DNA of 33,506 nucleotides from Alcaligenaceae bacterium (GCA_012511555.1 JAAZFX010000117.1:1-33506), one strand, 5' to 3'. Shown: positions 18,988 to 30,329, counted from the first letter of the stretch. The notes: a model not told the origin generated them from the letters alone. A program made the numbers and translations.

Positions 18988-20415
18988 TCAGTAATCAAAA
19001 TCCACACTATCAATGACTTTACCCGGATTCATCAGACCTTGAGGGTCTAAAGCACGCTTAATCTTGCGCATAACCGAGATCTCTACCTCATCCTTGTAGT
19101 CAGGCAGCATATCCTTTTTAAGTTGGCCGATACCATGTTCTGCACTGATAGAACCATCGTAATCAGTGACGCTATCAAAGACAATTTTAAAGGCCTCATC
19201 TTGCTTGGCCAAGAAACCCTCTTCTTCACCAATAGGCGCGCCAATATTGTAATGTAAATTACCATCACCCAAGTGGCCGAAAATAATATGACGCACACCC
19301 GGATACCATGTCTGTAAAGCCGTATTAGTATCATCAACAAAAGGCGCAATTCTGGAAATAGGTACAGAAATATCGTTTTTAATACCCTTGCCCACAATAG
19401 CCTCTGCCAATGGAATACTCTCACGCAAATGCCATAAATCATTTGACTGTTGAATAGATTCGGCCAGTACAGCGTCTTGAATAATATCATTTTCAAAGGC
19501 TTCTTCTAATACACGCTGGAAAGTCTCACGCGCCTGCTCTTCGCTATCACTATCTGCCATATGAATTAAGGCATACCACGGATAGTCCAAGCTCAGAGGC
19601 AAGCTTTGCTCAGGGAAGCAGTCATTAACGATCTTCAAACAATAGTCAGACATTAACTCAAAGCCCTCTAGCTTGGAAGCAAAACCTTTACGAGAATAGT
19701 TCAGCATATACAAAGCATCGTCTAGAGTTTCAAAAGCAACCAAGGCTGTACACTCAGCGACCGGCTGCGGATATAACTTCAAGGTAGCTGCTGTAATAAT
19801 ACCTAAAGTACCCTCACTACCGATATATAAATTGCGTAAATCATAACCGGTATTGTCTTTGCGCAGACCACGTAGACCATTGAGAATCTCGCCTTCGGGT
19901 GTAACCACTTCAATACCCAACGCTAAATCTCGAGCATTACCATATCGCAACACCTGTGTGCCGCCTGCATTAGTGGCTAAATTACCGCCAATGGTGCAGC
20001 TACCCTCAGCGCCCAGACTTAAAGGAAACAAGCGATCTTGTTTTGCAGCGGCCTCTTGGACTTGCTGCAAAATACAACCTGCCTGTACGGTAATGGTGTC
20101 ATTGACCGTATCGACGTTAAGAATATGGCTCAAACGAGTCGTTGAAAGTACTACTGCATCACCCTTATTGCTAGGGGTGGCGCCACCGCAAAGGCCGGTA
20201 TTGCCGCCTTGGGTAACGATCGGCACTTCGTAACGCGCACAAAGCTTGACTACGTCGGCGACTTCTTGCGTATTAGCCGGACGTACGACGGCCTGCGCGC
20301 GCCCTGTAAAGCGACCCCGCCAATCAGTCAGATAAGGCGCTAATTCGTCCTTATCCTTTGCTTTTAACACATGCTTTTCGCCAACAATACTAACTAAATC
20401 TTCGATTAAACTCAT
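18988..20415 (-). CDS. FAD-binding oxidoreductase (GlcD/D-2-hydroxyglutarate dehydrogenase-like)
   Basis: PIVTQGGNTGLCGGATP FAD-binding PCMH motif, GTQVLRYGNARDLALGIEVV, GHLGDGNLHYNI, SISAEHGIGQLKKDML, MRKIKRALDPQGLMNPGKV. Confidence 0.92.
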   Translation of the reverse strand: MSLIEDLVSIVGEKHVLKAKDKDELAPYLTDWRGRFTGRAQAVVRPANTQEVADVVKLCARYEVPIVTQGGNTGLCGGATPSNKGDAVVLSTTRLSHILNVDTVNDTITVQAGCILQQVQEAAAKQDRLFPLSLGAEGSCTIGGNLATNAGGTQVLRYGNARDLALGIEVVTPEGEILNGLRGLRKDNTGYDLRNLYIGSEGTLGIITAATLKLYPQPVAECTALVAFETLDDALYMLNYSRKGFASKLEGFELMSDYCLKIVNDCFPEQSLPLSLDYPWYALIHMADSDSEEQARETFQRVLEEAFENDIIQDAVLAESIQQSNDLWHLRESIPLAEAIVGKGIKNDISVPISRIAPFVDDTNTALQTWYPGVRHIIFGHLGDGNLHYNIGAPIGEEEGFLAKQDEAFKIVFDSVTDYDGSISAEHGIGQLKKDMLPDYKDEVEISVMRKIKRALDPQGLMNPGKVIDSVDFDY

Positions 20416-20517
20416 TCTTGAACCTAAATGATAGATGAAATACGGACTTATCCCAATGTGCTGTTATTATACTGCTTTAGCCATTTATTGTAGTGTTCTT
20501 AAAGCAAAGGTAATTTT

Positions 20518-21912
20518 GTGAAGCAATTCATTGACCTCCCACCTCAAGTTTATAAAGCCTATGACATCCGCGGTATCGTCCCCACAGAACTAAATACCGA
20601 CTTTGCCCTATTACTGGGTCGCGCTTTAGCTGTTAGAGCCAGTAAGCTTGGCATCAAAGAAGCCGTCATAGGCTATGACGGTCGTCACAGCAGCCCGGAC
20701 TTGGCGGCTGCCTTGACAAAAGGCATGCGTGCCGAGGGTGTAAACACCCTAACTATCGGCGTCGTTCCTACACCCGTAGTCTATTATCAAGCAGCCGAGC
20801 ATAAAATCGGTCTAGCTGTTGCTATTACTGGCAGTCATAACCCACCTGAATATAACGGTTTTAAAATCATGCTTGATGGTAAAGCGATTTACGGCGAAGA
20901 GATCACTTCACTACATGCAGAAATGCAAGCACTGATGAACACAGACAGTGCGGCTGAAGTGGCTGAATCCAAAACAGAAAACGTTATTGAGCACTACATT
21001 GAACGCATCGTGAGTGACGTTAAGTTAGCACGCCCAATGAAGGTTGTAATCGATTGCGGCAATGGTGTGGGTGCCGTCGCTGCCAGCGAATTATTTAAAC
21101 GCCTTGGTTGTGAGGTGGACGAGCTTTATTGTGAAGTGGATGGTGACTTTCCAAATCATCACCCCGATCCTGCCGATCCGAAAAACCTCCAAGATATGAT
21201 TGAGCACTTAAAGCATAGTGATTGCGAGCTTGGTTTAGCTTTTGACGGTGATGCCGATCGTTTAGGTGTAGTCACCAAAAGCGGCGAAATTATTTGGCCT
21301 GACCGTCAACTTATTTTATTTTTGAGAGACACACTCAAGCGCGTACCGGGCGCAACCATTATTTATGACGTAAAGTGCAGTCGTCACGTCGGTGAATCAA
21401 TCAAAGCCGCCGGTGGTGAGCCACTCATGTGGAAAACCGGACACTCACTAGTCAAAGCAAAAATGGCTGAAATCGGCTCACCACTAGCCGGTGAAATGAG
21501 TGGCCATATCTTCTTTAAAGAGCGCTGGTATGGTTTTGATGATGGCTTATATGCCGGTGCCCGTCTACTGGAAATTCTCTCCAAGACCGACGATCCAAAT
21601 GCTACTTTAGAAGCACTACCACAAGATATCTCCACACCTGAGCTTAAGCTCCCTATGCAAGAAGGCGAACCTCATGCCCTAATTGCCCGTTTACAGGAAA
21701 AAGGAGAATTTCCAGGCGCACTTAGTACTAACAAAATTGATGGTGTACGTGCAGAATATGCCGATGGCTTTGGTCTGGCTCGTGCCTCAAACACCACGCC
21801 TGTCGTTGTTTTACGCTTTGAAGCAGAAAGTGACAGCGCTCTTGAGCGTATTAAAAACGAGTTTAGAGAAGCTATCCTGGCCTTGGTCCCTGAGACTAAG
21901 CTGCCTTTTTAA
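20518..21912 (+). CDS. phosphomannomutase/phosphoglucomutase (GTG start)
   Basis: YDIRGIVPTELN, AVAITGSHNPPEYNGFKIML (catalytic Ser loop), AFDGDADRLGVV, GEMSGHIFFKERWYGFDDGLYAGARLLEIL: AlgC/ManB type. Confidence 0.94.
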   Translation: MKQFIDLPPQVYKAYDIRGIVPTELNTDFALLLGRALAVRASKLGIKEAVIGYDGRHSSPDLAAALTKGMRAEGVNTLTIGVVPTPVVYYQAAEHKIGLAVAITGSHNPPEYNGFKIMLDGKAIYGEEITSLHAEMQALMNTDSAAEVAESKTENVIEHYIERIVSDVKLARPMKVVIDCGNGVGAVAASELFKRLGCEVDELYCEVDGDFPNHHPDPADPKNLQDMIEHLKHSDCELGLAFDGDADRLGVVTKSGEIIWPDRQLILFLRDTLKRVPGATIIYDVKCSRHVGESIKAAGGEPLMWKTGHSLVKAKMAEIGSPLAGEMSGHIFFKERWYGFDDGLYAGARLLEILSKTDDPNATLEALPQDISTPELKLPMQEGEPHALIARLQEKGEFPGALSTNKIDGVRAEYADGFGLARASNTTPVVVLRFEAESDSALERIKNEFREAILALVPETKLPF

Positions 21913-21926
21913 TTATTAAAAGCTAC

Positions 21927-23060
21927 TCAAGAATCAAGTAGCTCTGCATAAAGAGCTACTTGCCTCTTGGCAATAACTTTCTCATCAAACTCTTCGCACG
22001 CCAACTGATGACCTGCTTGACCCATACCGCGTCGTAACTCGTCATCATCGGCAAGTTTTGTTATGCCCTCATACAATGACTCCGCACTACAAACATCAAC
22101 TAAAAGTCCGGTCACTCCGGGTTCTATCGCATCCCTGCAACCTACCACATCAGTCGTTACTACCGCACGACCACAAGCAGCAGCTTCCACTAAGGATTTT
22201 GGTAGACCCTCACGATAAGAAGGTAAAGTGACAATATGCGACTCACTGTATAAGCTGGCAATATCGCTAACCTCACCTACATAACGAATATCCTCGCGCC
22301 AAGCGGTTAAATCCTCTTCTGTAATTGACGTTGGGTTCCCGGCATCAAGACTGCCCGCCAGTTGCCATAGCAAATCATTTCTACCGTTTTTCTTGGCAAT
22401 GCGCGCTGCTTCGACAAACTCATGCACACCCTTATCCTTAAGCAAACGGGCAGCCATCGTAATAATTATCGGTGGTTTCGCAGGTTCCGGCAAAAACTGA
22501 TACCGATTCAAGTCTGCCCCTGAACCTCGAATAAGCACCAACTGCTCATCCTTCAGAGAACACATCTCTTTAACAAGCGCTCGATCGCTTTGATTTTGTA
22601 CAATAACGCGACTATTAGGATGAGCAAGACTACTGCGATAGAGTAAGCGTGTAATCATTGTCACCGGCTCAAACTTGCTACGTGCCTTTGTGAATAAAAA
22701 GCCCATTCCCGAAATGGCATAGACAACAGCCGGCACACGCATTAATCGTGCGGCAATGCCGCCATAAAGCACAGGTTTAATAGTCACCAAGTGGACAATA
22801 TCGGGTTTAACTTTTTTATAGATTTTGCATAATGCGATAAGCGTTTTTAGCTCTTTAAGCGGATTCATACCGCTGCGGAGCATGGGGAAAGTCAGGTGCT
22901 CGAAGCCATGATCTTTGATCGTTTGTACTGCCGGTCCATCCATGGTCGAAATGATCACGCGATAGCCTTGGGCTTTTGCCTCTTGGGCAACATTTAAGCG
23001 ATGTGATAGAAAAAAAGCGGGGTTATTAACAATTATTAATAGTTTCTTCATTGATAACAC
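21927..23060 (-). CDS. GT4 family glycosyltransferase
   Basis: KPDIVHLVTIKPVLYGGIAARL, AARLLKDKGVHEFVEAAR, LPSYREGLPKSLVEAAACGRAVVTTDVVGCRD. Start may be the internal ATG of MKKLLII. Confidence 0.92.
   Translation of the reverse strand: MLSMKKLLIIVNNPAFFLSHRLNVAQEAKAQGYRVIISTMDGPAVQTIKDHGFEHLTFPMLRSGMNPLKELKTLIALCKIYKKVKPDIVHLVTIKPVLYGGIAARLMRVPAVVYAISGMGFLFTKARSKFEPVTMITRLLYRSSLAHPNSRVIVQNQSDRALVKEMCSLKDEQLVLIRGSGADLNRYQFLPEPAKPPIIITMAARLLKDKGVHEFVEAARIAKKNGRNDLLWQLAGSLDAGNPTSITEEDLTAWREDIRYVGEVSDIASLYSESHIVTLPSYREGLPKSLVEAAACGRAVVTTDVVGCRDAIEPGVTGLLVDVCSAESLYEGITKLADDDELRRGMGQAGHQLACEEFDEKVIAKRQVALYAELLDS
21935..21962. repeat. perfect inverted repeat / possible terminator hairpin
   Basis: CAAGTAGCTCT-gcataa-AGAGCTACTTG, with a third copy of GCTACT at 21922-21927. 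Confidence 0.6.
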
Positions 23061-23063
23061 TCT

Positions 23064-25415
23064 TTATTTTTTCATGGCTTCGCGCCAGGTTGCTTCATAA
23101 CGCTCAATCATCTTCTCTAAACTAAAATTATCTACTACGCGCTGACGGCACTGTTGTTTAAAACGGGCCGCCGACGGTGTTTTTAAGAAATCCAAAGCCT
23201 CATTAATGGCTTGACTTAAGACCTGTGAGTTTTGTGGAGGCACCACCCAGCCGCAAGTATCAACAATAAAAGCCGCATCACCCACATCGGTCACGACATT
23301 TGGTACCTCACAAGCCATAGACTCAGCCACTACATTTGGAAAGCCCTCGGCCATACTGGAGAGCACATGTAAATCAAGCGCCGGCATTAGTGTCGGTACA
23401 TCGTCACGACGACCCAGTAAAAAAACGTCTTGACCCACCACTAGATCAACCTGCTCTAAAAGCGCCATTAACTGCGCATTATCATCGCTAAGACCCTCAC
23501 CGATTAATAATAACTTCACCGCTGGGCGTCGCTTAAGCAACTTAGCAAAAGCTTGAATTAAATTAGCATGATCTTTTAAAGGATTCCAACGAGCCACAAA
23601 AGCTATGACCTCATCATTTGCTGCTAAACCCAGGCTCTCTCTAATTTGAAGCTTAGCGCCTGTCTCCGCCACTTGCCAGCGACTTAAATCATAGCCATTT
23701 GGAATAACTCGTATTTTCGATGCCCTGTAGCCCCAAGCCTGGTGTCGCTTAGCTGCTAATTCAGCGCAGACAACAATTAACCGCGGAATAAAATAAGAAG
23801 TCCAGGCAAAATAACGCGCTAATAGATAGGAAGAGCGGCTACTACGAGCCAGGCTATCACCCGAATTACGCACCCCCCAAAGGATGGATTTGATCCCGGC
23901 CAAACGCGCTGCCAAACCACCAATCATATCGGCATGGTACATCCAGCATTGCACGACGTCAGGTTCTAATTGCTTCAATTTATTACGCAGGCGCCAAAAA
24001 TTGCGCAATCCCATCTTGCCTGCCGGCATATTTAAGCAATGAAGCTCGATCCCTGCCTCAGCAAACTTCTCAGTAAACACGCCACCATCCTGCATACTCA
24101 ACACAATATGTCGATCCTTTTGTGCATGAGCTGTCAGACGATATAAAACAGACTCCGCACCACCATGACCTAAACCACTGATAAGATGCACAACCTTTAA
24201 GGAACTCTGCTCTTGCTGATGTGCACTGAACCCAACATTTAAGCGATGGAATAACTCTTCCCAATCAGCGATAACTTTTTCTTCGCTATAGTTTTCTAAT
24301 ACATGCTGTTGACCTTCAGAAGCTAGACGCTCTCGCAATAACTCATCACTTAAGAGCTTAGCTAAACCATCAATAAATGCCTTACGAGTTGTTTGAGCAT
24401 AATCGCCTTGGTCGGCCATTTCTAAAGGCACTAACAAAGCTGCTTGACCTTGTTGAGTGAGTTCGGCCGGGCCATAGGGACAATCGATTGCAATACTCGG
24501 TAGGCCATTAGCCATCGCTTCCAATAAAACATTAGGAAAGCCTTCGCGCTCAGAACTCATGGCAAAAGCATCTGCCTCGCGCATAACTTGCCAAGGCGTC
24601 TTGGTAGCACCTTTTAAAAACACTTGCTCTGATAAAGATAAACGCTTAATTTGCGCTGCTAACTTGTCTGCTAAAGGACCCGAACCATAAATATGCAATT
24701 GCCACTGGGGAAAATCTTTTGCTAAGTCAGCGAAACAATCAATTAGAAAAGCAAACCGCTTAATCTCCACTAAGCGCCCCATACTAATAAGCACCTTAGG
24801 CTCAGCCGCATCACTCTTAATAGAGACCTGCTCATCAACAGCTTTCAACTCTTCAATCAAGTCTGCTGAGATGGGATTGGCAATAGCGGGAATATACTTG
24901 ACACTCGGTCTGTACAGCGCATAATCCCTGGCGGCAGCTGCAGTTTGCATCATTACAGCCGCTGCCTTCGGATATAGGCCTTTGCGTAGTTTTCTTAAAA
25001 CAAACGGTAAATGAGACTCTGATAAAGGATTAGTCCTCTCACAGACCACAACCGGGACACTTAAACCTTGTGTTGCTAATAAGGCAGTGACATTGACATT
25101 AGTTAGAAAAGACACCACCACATCCGGCCGCCAAGTCTTAAGCTTGCCTCGCAGCACCAATGGCTTCAAGACTCGGCCAAGCAACTTGGACTTGGGCAGA
25201 TCAACAACTAACCAATGTAATTTAACGCGCTCGTCAAGTGCATAAAAAGACTGACCACTACCTTGAGAAAAGCATGGCACAATCCATACCTCATGGCCCA
25301 ATGCCACCCAACGATTGGCTAATGCCGCCGCTACCCTTTCGGCGCCGCCGGCATTCATCGAACTGATCAGCAGGACAATTTTCCTGCCACCTTGAGGGAC
25401 TACGACAGGCTGCAT
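23064..25415 (-). CDS. tandem GT4-GT4 glycosyltransferase fusion
   Basis: 783 aa. Domain 1: GGAERVAAALANRW ... SSEREGFPNVLLEAMANGLPSIAIDCPYGPAEL. Domain 2: LKVVHLISGLGHGGAESVLYRL ... SSMAEGFPNVVAESMACEVPNVVTDVGDAAFIV. Confidence 0.93.
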   Translation of the reverse strand: MQPVVVPQGGRKIVLLISSMNAGGAERVAAALANRWVALGHEVWIVPCFSQGSGQSFYALDERVKLHWLVVDLPKSKLLGRVLKPLVLRGKLKTWRPDVVVSFLTNVNVTALLATQGLSVPVVVCERTNPLSESHLPFVLRKLRKGLYPKAAAVMMQTAAAARDYALYRPSVKYIPAIANPISADLIEELKAVDEQVSIKSDAAEPKVLISMGRLVEIKRFAFLIDCFADLAKDFPQWQLHIYGSGPLADKLAAQIKRLSLSEQVFLKGATKTPWQVMREADAFAMSSEREGFPNVLLEAMANGLPSIAIDCPYGPAELTQQGQAALLVPLEMADQGDYAQTTRKAFIDGLAKLLSDELLRERLASEGQQHVLENYSEEKVIADWEELFHRLNVGFSAHQQEQSSLKVVHLISGLGHGGAESVLYRLTAHAQKDRHIVLSMQDGGVFTEKFAEAGIELHCLNMPAGKMGLRNFWRLRNKLKQLEPDVVQCWMYHADMIGGLAARLAGIKSILWGVRNSGDSLARSSRSSYLLARYFAWTSYFIPRLIVVCAELAAKRHQAWGYRASKIRVIPNGYDLSRWQVAETGAKLQIRESLGLAANDEVIAFVARWNPLKDHANLIQAFAKLLKRRPAVKLLLIGEGLSDDNAQLMALLEQVDLVVGQDVFLLGRRDDVPTLMPALDLHVLSSMAEGFPNVVAESMACEVPNVVTDVGDAAFIVDTCGWVVPPQNSQVLSQAINEALDFLKTPSAARFKQQCRQRVVDNFSLEKMIERYEATWREAMKK

Positions 25416-25427
25416 AACAAGGCCTTA

Positions 25428-26552
25428 TTAGTTTTTGTCTTGAAGTGCTTTTTGAAAAAGCTCATTCCACATACCGCTGATACGACGCATACTATAACGG
25501 TCGCGCATATCTACAGCGCGTTTAGAAAAATTACTGATACGTTCAGGGTCATTGATTAAGCTGACAATACCCTCTGCTAAAGCATCAACCGACTCCGCCG
25601 GTTGCACTAAACAGCCATCGATATTATGACGGATTAATTCTCGAGGCCCAACATCGCAATCAAAGGCAACACAAGGCAATCCACAGGACATTGCCTCTTG
25701 AAGGCTGTTAGAAAGTCCCTCAGAGCGAGAGCTCAAAACAAACATATCGCCTTGTCCATACCACCATTGCATATTACCTACACGCCCGACCAAAAAGACT
25801 CGCTGCTGAAGCCCCGCACGCTCAATTTGATTAGCAAGATTATCACGCTCAGGACCATCACCTAAAATCAGCAAGTCCCAATCCGGATAAGCATCAGCAA
25901 ACTTGGCAAAGCTCTCGACTAATAAATCAAAGCCCTTAACCGGCTGTAGTCGCCCGACAGCTAAAAGCCATTTCTTACCGACCATTTTAGGCATTTGGAT
26001 GATCGGTTCATGCTCCTCAATCGGCCAATGGACAGCATTTGGAATAACTGTAAACTTTGCTTTAGGAATCTCTTTTTGTAAATAATCAGCCGTTGCTTGA
26101 GTTAAGGTCACCACCTGCGCTGCTTTTGGATAAAAAAGCCTTCTGAGGCGCTTCCAGAAACCTGACAGCTTTTGAAAAGGTGGATAAGCATGCTCGGTGG
26201 CGATGACCTTACAGTGCAAGCCAATGCTAGCGACAATACTGAAAATAGAAGCTGAGGTCAAGAAGGACACGACAATATCAGGACGGTAGCGCTTAATCTC
26301 ACGACGTAGGCTGGAAATTTGAGTTAAATGTCCAAAAACCCCGGTTTTTTCGAAGGTATTGAGACTAACCCGTTGTACCCTGGCATCAAGCTGATAGGCA
26401 TCGGTAGAATCCTCGGACTGTGTAACCAGAATGATCTCATGACCATCGTAAACCCAACGCCTTGCCAAATCGACAGCAACACGCTCGGCCCCGCCACCTC
26501 GAAGCGATGGAATATAAAGAAGAATACGACTATTTGATTGATTATTTAACAT
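25428..26552 (-). CDS. GT4 family glycosyltransferase
   Basis: SLRGGGAERVAVDLARRW, AVGRLQPVKGFDLLVESFAKF, SRSEGLSNSLQEAMSCGLPCVAFDCDVGPRELI. Confidence 0.93.
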   Translation of the reverse strand: MLNNQSNSRILLYIPSLRGGGAERVAVDLARRWVYDGHEIILVTQSEDSTDAYQLDARVQRVSLNTFEKTGVFGHLTQISSLRREIKRYRPDIVVSFLTSASIFSIVASIGLHCKVIATEHAYPPFQKLSGFWKRLRRLFYPKAAQVVTLTQATADYLQKEIPKAKFTVIPNAVHWPIEEHEPIIQMPKMVGKKWLLAVGRLQPVKGFDLLVESFAKFADAYPDWDLLILGDGPERDNLANQIERAGLQQRVFLVGRVGNMQWWYGQGDMFVLSSRSEGLSNSLQEAMSCGLPCVAFDCDVGPRELIRHNIDGCLVQPAESVDALAEGIVSLINDPERISNFSKRAVDMRDRYSMRRISGMWNELFQKALQDKN

Positions 26553-26633
26553 GTAAACCTGTTGAAATTAAATCAAGCTAATTATAATTTTAAAAACAAA
26601 ACTTGGTCTTGAGCATGCAAAACCCCCTTGGGC

Positions 26634-27980
26634 TTAGATTTTTTTAAATTCCGGTTTAATAGCAATCACGGCAATAAAATAACAGCTAAAAGACAGCAGA
26701 TACATCAAACTGGTCGCCAGCATAATACCCTCAGCCCCCATAATGGGCGCTAAATATAGGCTTAAAAAAGCCTTTAAAACAAAATTTGCCAAGGCAATGA
26801 TTGCCATCAAAGTATAGCGACTTTGACTTGCCATCAGTTGAACTAAAATCAAAACACCAAAATAAAATGGCAACTGCAATAAACCGAAACGCATCACTGA
26901 AGTTACTGCAAGTGTATTGTCTGCACTAAAGGCACCCCGCTCAAATAAAATCTGCACTAACCAGGGACTAAGCACCCATAACACCAACACGACTAAAACA
27001 CCAATAAACAACATGCCCAAGGCCCACTTTAAGGCGACGTGACGTGCTCTTCCATACTCGCCTTGAGCTTGAATATCAGCCAACACCGGTAAGGCTGCAC
27101 GCCCTACTGAAGCCGCTCCCAAACCAATAATCAGTGAAAGGACACGAGCTGCATAGCCTAGGGTAGCATTGGCATTGCCACCTAATTTGGCGGCAATCAT
27201 TTGATCTAAAGGTCCCACAAAACTCATCGCTACCTGCCCGATAAGCATCACCCCTGCGGCACTAATAACAGCTGACCAATAAGGTGAGGAAAAACTAACC
27301 GTCGGCTTAATCCAACGCCTCTCAGGTTCAGCCCTTGCCGCCAAAAACTGCAGCACCACAGCCTGCACAATATAACCAATTAAGGTACCCCACAATAGGG
27401 GCATCACAGAGGTATCACCTGGACTAGTCAAAATCCATAGCAGAATAAAGAGCGCTGGCAAACTATCTAGGAGCGTATTAATATGGCGCTCACGAGCGCG
27501 CAAGCGCGACATACTTAGGCCAATTAAGAGTATTAGCAGAACAGACGGTGCGAAACCATAAATCAATGTTTGGCTAATCGCCTTGATTTCAGGACTAAAA
27601 CTACCTCCCGCATACTCCAACACCAACGGCCAAAGAACAAAAGTCAAACTCGCCAATAGCACCCCAAGAAGCAGCATGAAGCCCTCAACTTGAGAAATAA
27701 AACGGCGTTGCTCGTCTCTGCTATCATGACGCAACTTCACGAAGCTCGGTATAAGTACAATGGAAAAAACACCGACTAAAGTAGTTGGCAACCAAGTACT
27801 CATGGTCATGGTGAATTGATACGCATCCACCACCTCACTGACCCCATAACGATCAGCTACCGCAATCTCTTTGAGAGCACCAGCTATTTTTCCGATAAAC
27901 AAGAAAAAAGCCACTCGCAGGGCACCCTTGACAATACGCAGGTGATCCCCATCAAGGGCTTTAAAACGCTTAGAAAACAC
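26634..27980 (-). CDS. MurJ/MVN-type polysaccharide flippase
   Basis: 448 aa multi-TM; FLFIGKIAGALKEIAVADRYGVSEVVDAYQFTMTMSTWLPTTLVGVFSIVLIPSFVKLR is MVN-like. Confidence 0.85.
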   Translation of the reverse strand: MFSKRFKALDGDHLRIVKGALRVAFFLFIGKIAGALKEIAVADRYGVSEVVDAYQFTMTMSTWLPTTLVGVFSIVLIPSFVKLRHDSRDEQRRFISQVEGFMLLLGVLLASLTFVLWPLVLEYAGGSFSPEIKAISQTLIYGFAPSVLLILLIGLSMSRLRARERHINTLLDSLPALFILLWILTSPGDTSVMPLLWGTLIGYIVQAVVLQFLAARAEPERRWIKPTVSFSSPYWSAVISAAGVMLIGQVAMSFVGPLDQMIAAKLGGNANATLGYAARVLSLIIGLGAASVGRAALPVLADIQAQGEYGRARHVALKWALGMLFIGVLVVLVLWVLSPWLVQILFERGAFSADNTLAVTSVMRFGLLQLPFYFGVLILVQLMASQSRYTLMAIIALANFVLKAFLSLYLAPIMGAEGIMLATSLMYLLSFSCYFIAVIAIKPEFKKI

Positions 27981-27986
27981 GTATTT

Positions 27987-29012
27987 TTACTTTAAAAAAT
28001 TGATATACCAAGGCATTGCCTCAGCCAACCCCTCTCTAATACTATGCGTAGGTTGGTATCCCAAGTGCTCAACAATTTTTGTGATATCGGCTTGGGAGTG
28101 ACGTACATCCCCAGCTCTAAAATCCTGATGAATAACTTCTTTTTGATAACGTAGACCATTTTCTGAGAGTAGCTCATTTAAGTGAACAAACAACTCATTT
28201 AATGAGGTACGGTTATTTAGAGCGACGTTATACACCTCATAACCTGACTCGGGCATTTGTACCGAGCTGAGAATATTGGCTTGTACTGTATTTTCTATGT
28301 AGCAAAAATCACGACTGGTTTCACCATCACCGTTAATAATCACATCTTCGTCATGAATCATCGCCCCGGTCCACTTGGGAATCACTGCAGCATAAGCACC
28401 GTTAGGCGTTTGGCGTTTACCAAAGACATTAAAGTAACGTAAACCAATAGACTTAAAGCCATAATTTAGGGCAAAAACACGCGCATAAAGCTCATTAACA
28501 TATTTAGTCACAGCATAGGGCGACAATGGATTACCGATTTTCGGTTCTTGTTTGGGCAAGTCCGGATGATCACCGTAAGTGGAGCTGGACGCCGCAAATA
28601 CAAAAGACTCAACACCCTCATCACGACTGGCTACCAGCATATTTAAAAAGCCGTCAATATTAACCTGATTCGTTGTAATCGGATCGTTTAAAGAACGTGG
28701 CACTGACCCTAAAGCTGCCTGATGCGAAACATAATCCACACCCTTAACGGCCTCTTGACACGTTGCCAAATCACGAATATCACCTTCGACAAAGCGAAAA
28801 TTAGACCACTGCTTAGCGCTGACCTGGCTTTGTACCTCATCTAAATTGTGCTGAAAACCGGTAGCAAAGTTATCTAAGCCCACCACCTTTTGCTCATGTT
28901 TTAATAAAAACTCTAATAAATTAGAGCCAATAAAACCGGCACAACCCGTGATCAACCAAGTCTTTGGTTGAGCTGCTAGTTGTTGTTTAACTTGTTCAAA
29001 CTTAGTCGTCAT
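27987..29012 (-). CDS. NAD-dependent epimerase (UDP-HexNAc 4-epimerase, WbpP/TviC-like)
   Basis: [104 protein letters not shown]-type sequence. Confidence 0.92.
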   Translation of the reverse strand: MTTKFEQVKQQLAAQPKTWLITGCAGFIGSNLLEFLLKHEQKVVGLDNFATGFQHNLDEVQSQVSAKQWSNFRFVEGDIRDLATCQEAVKGVDYVSHQAALGSVPRSLNDPITTNQVNIDGFLNMLVASRDEGVESFVFAASSSTYGDHPDLPKQEPKIGNPLSPYAVTKYVNELYARVFALNYGFKSIGLRYFNVFGKRQTPNGAYAAVIPKWTGAMIHDEDVIINGDGETSRDFCYIENTVQANILSSVQMPESGYEVYNVALNNRTSLNELFVHLNELLSENGLRYQKEVIHQDFRAGDVRHSQADITKIVEHLGYQPTHSIREGLAEAMPWYINFLK

Positions 29013-29054
29013 AAAATATATGTAATAAAAGATTAAATGAGTCTGAGTGATGCC

Positions 29055-30329
29055 CTATAGGCGAATATCAACGTCTTCTGCATCATAAACGTACTTAAGG
29101 TCGTAAAGAACGTGCTCGTCTTTACCAATGGCACGAATTTTATCAATACCCATCTCTCTAAACTGCTGATGTGCCACCGCAAGAATAACCCCATCATACG
29201 CCCCCTCTTCTAGCGTTTGAATAGGCTTAATTCCATATTCGCGTTCACACTCCTCAGGATCTACCCAAGGGTCATAAACGTCAACGTTAATGTTGTATTC
29301 GGCAAGCTCATTGACGATATCAACAACACGCGTATTACGCAGGTCAGGACAATTTTCTTTAAACGTTAAGCCCATTACTAAAATACGGGACTCTTGTACT
29401 TGAATACGCTTTTTAGTCATCGCCTTAATTAATTGAGCGACCACATAGGTACCCATACCATCATTTAAGCGACGACCGGCCAAAATAATCTCTGGGTGAT
29501 AACCAATGGATTGTGCCTTATGAGTCAGATAATAAGGATCAACACCAATACAATGACCACCAACTAAACCTGGACGAAATGGTAAAAAATTCCACTTGGT
29601 GCCGGCGGCTTCTAATACCGCCTCAGTATCAATATCCAAACGGTTAAAGATAATAGCCAATTCATTAATTAAGGCAATATTAACGTCACGCTGAGTATTT
29701 TCAATCACCTTGGCAGCCTCAGCAACTTTGATGCTGGATGCTTTGTGTGTTCCTACCGTGATAATTTGTTGATATAGTTGATCAATCAACTCAGCTGCCT
29801 CCGGAGTCGAGCCGGAGGTAACTTTGGTGATATTAGTTACACGGCGATCCTTATCGCCCGGATTAATACGCTCAGGGCTATAACCTACAAAAAAGTCTTG
29901 ATTAAACTTCAGACCGGAGAATTTCTCTAAGATAGGTACACAATCATCCTCGGTAGCACCGGGATATACCGTTGACTCATAGATAACAATATCGCCCTTG
30001 CTGAGCACCTTGCCAAGCATCTCAGAGGCTTTTAGTAAAGGCGTTAAATCAGGACGCTTATACTCATCAATCGGAGTTGGCACAGTAACAATAAAGGTAT
30101 TGGCCGCTCGCAAATCCTCAGCATCAGCAGTATAACTAATGTATTTTGCAGCTTTCAGTCCTTCAGGTTCAACCTCTAATGTATGATCCTTACCGCCTTT
30201 TAGTTCCTCAACGCGGTCCCGATTAATATCAAAGCCGATAACTGAACGCTTTTTGGCAAACTCCACCGCTAATGGCAAGCCAACATAGCCTAAACCAATA
30301 ACTGCTAATTTAATATCCTCTAGCTTCAA
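29055..30329 (-). CDS. nucleotide sugar dehydrogenase (UDP-HexNAc 6-dehydrogenase, WbpO/TviB-like)
   Basis: [94 protein letters not shown]. Confidence 0.94.
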   Translation of the reverse strand: MKLEDIKLAVIGLGYVGLPLAVEFAKKRSVIGFDINRDRVEELKGGKDHTLEVEPEGLKAAKYISYTADAEDLRAANTFIVTVPTPIDEYKRPDLTPLLKASEMLGKVLSKGDIVIYESTVYPGATEDDCVPILEKFSGLKFNQDFFVGYSPERINPGDKDRRVTNITKVTSGSTPEAAELIDQLYQQIITVGTHKASSIKVAEAAKVIENTQRDVNIALINELAIIFNRLDIDTEAVLEAAGTKWNFLPFRPGLVGGHCIGVDPYYLTHKAQSIGYHPEIILAGRRLNDGMGTYVVAQLIKAMTKKRIQVQESRILVMGLTFKENCPDLRNTRVVDIVNELAEYNINVDVYDPWVDPEECEREYGIKPIQTLEEGAYDGVILAVAHQQFREMGIDKIRAIGKDEHVLYDLKYVYDAEDVDIRL

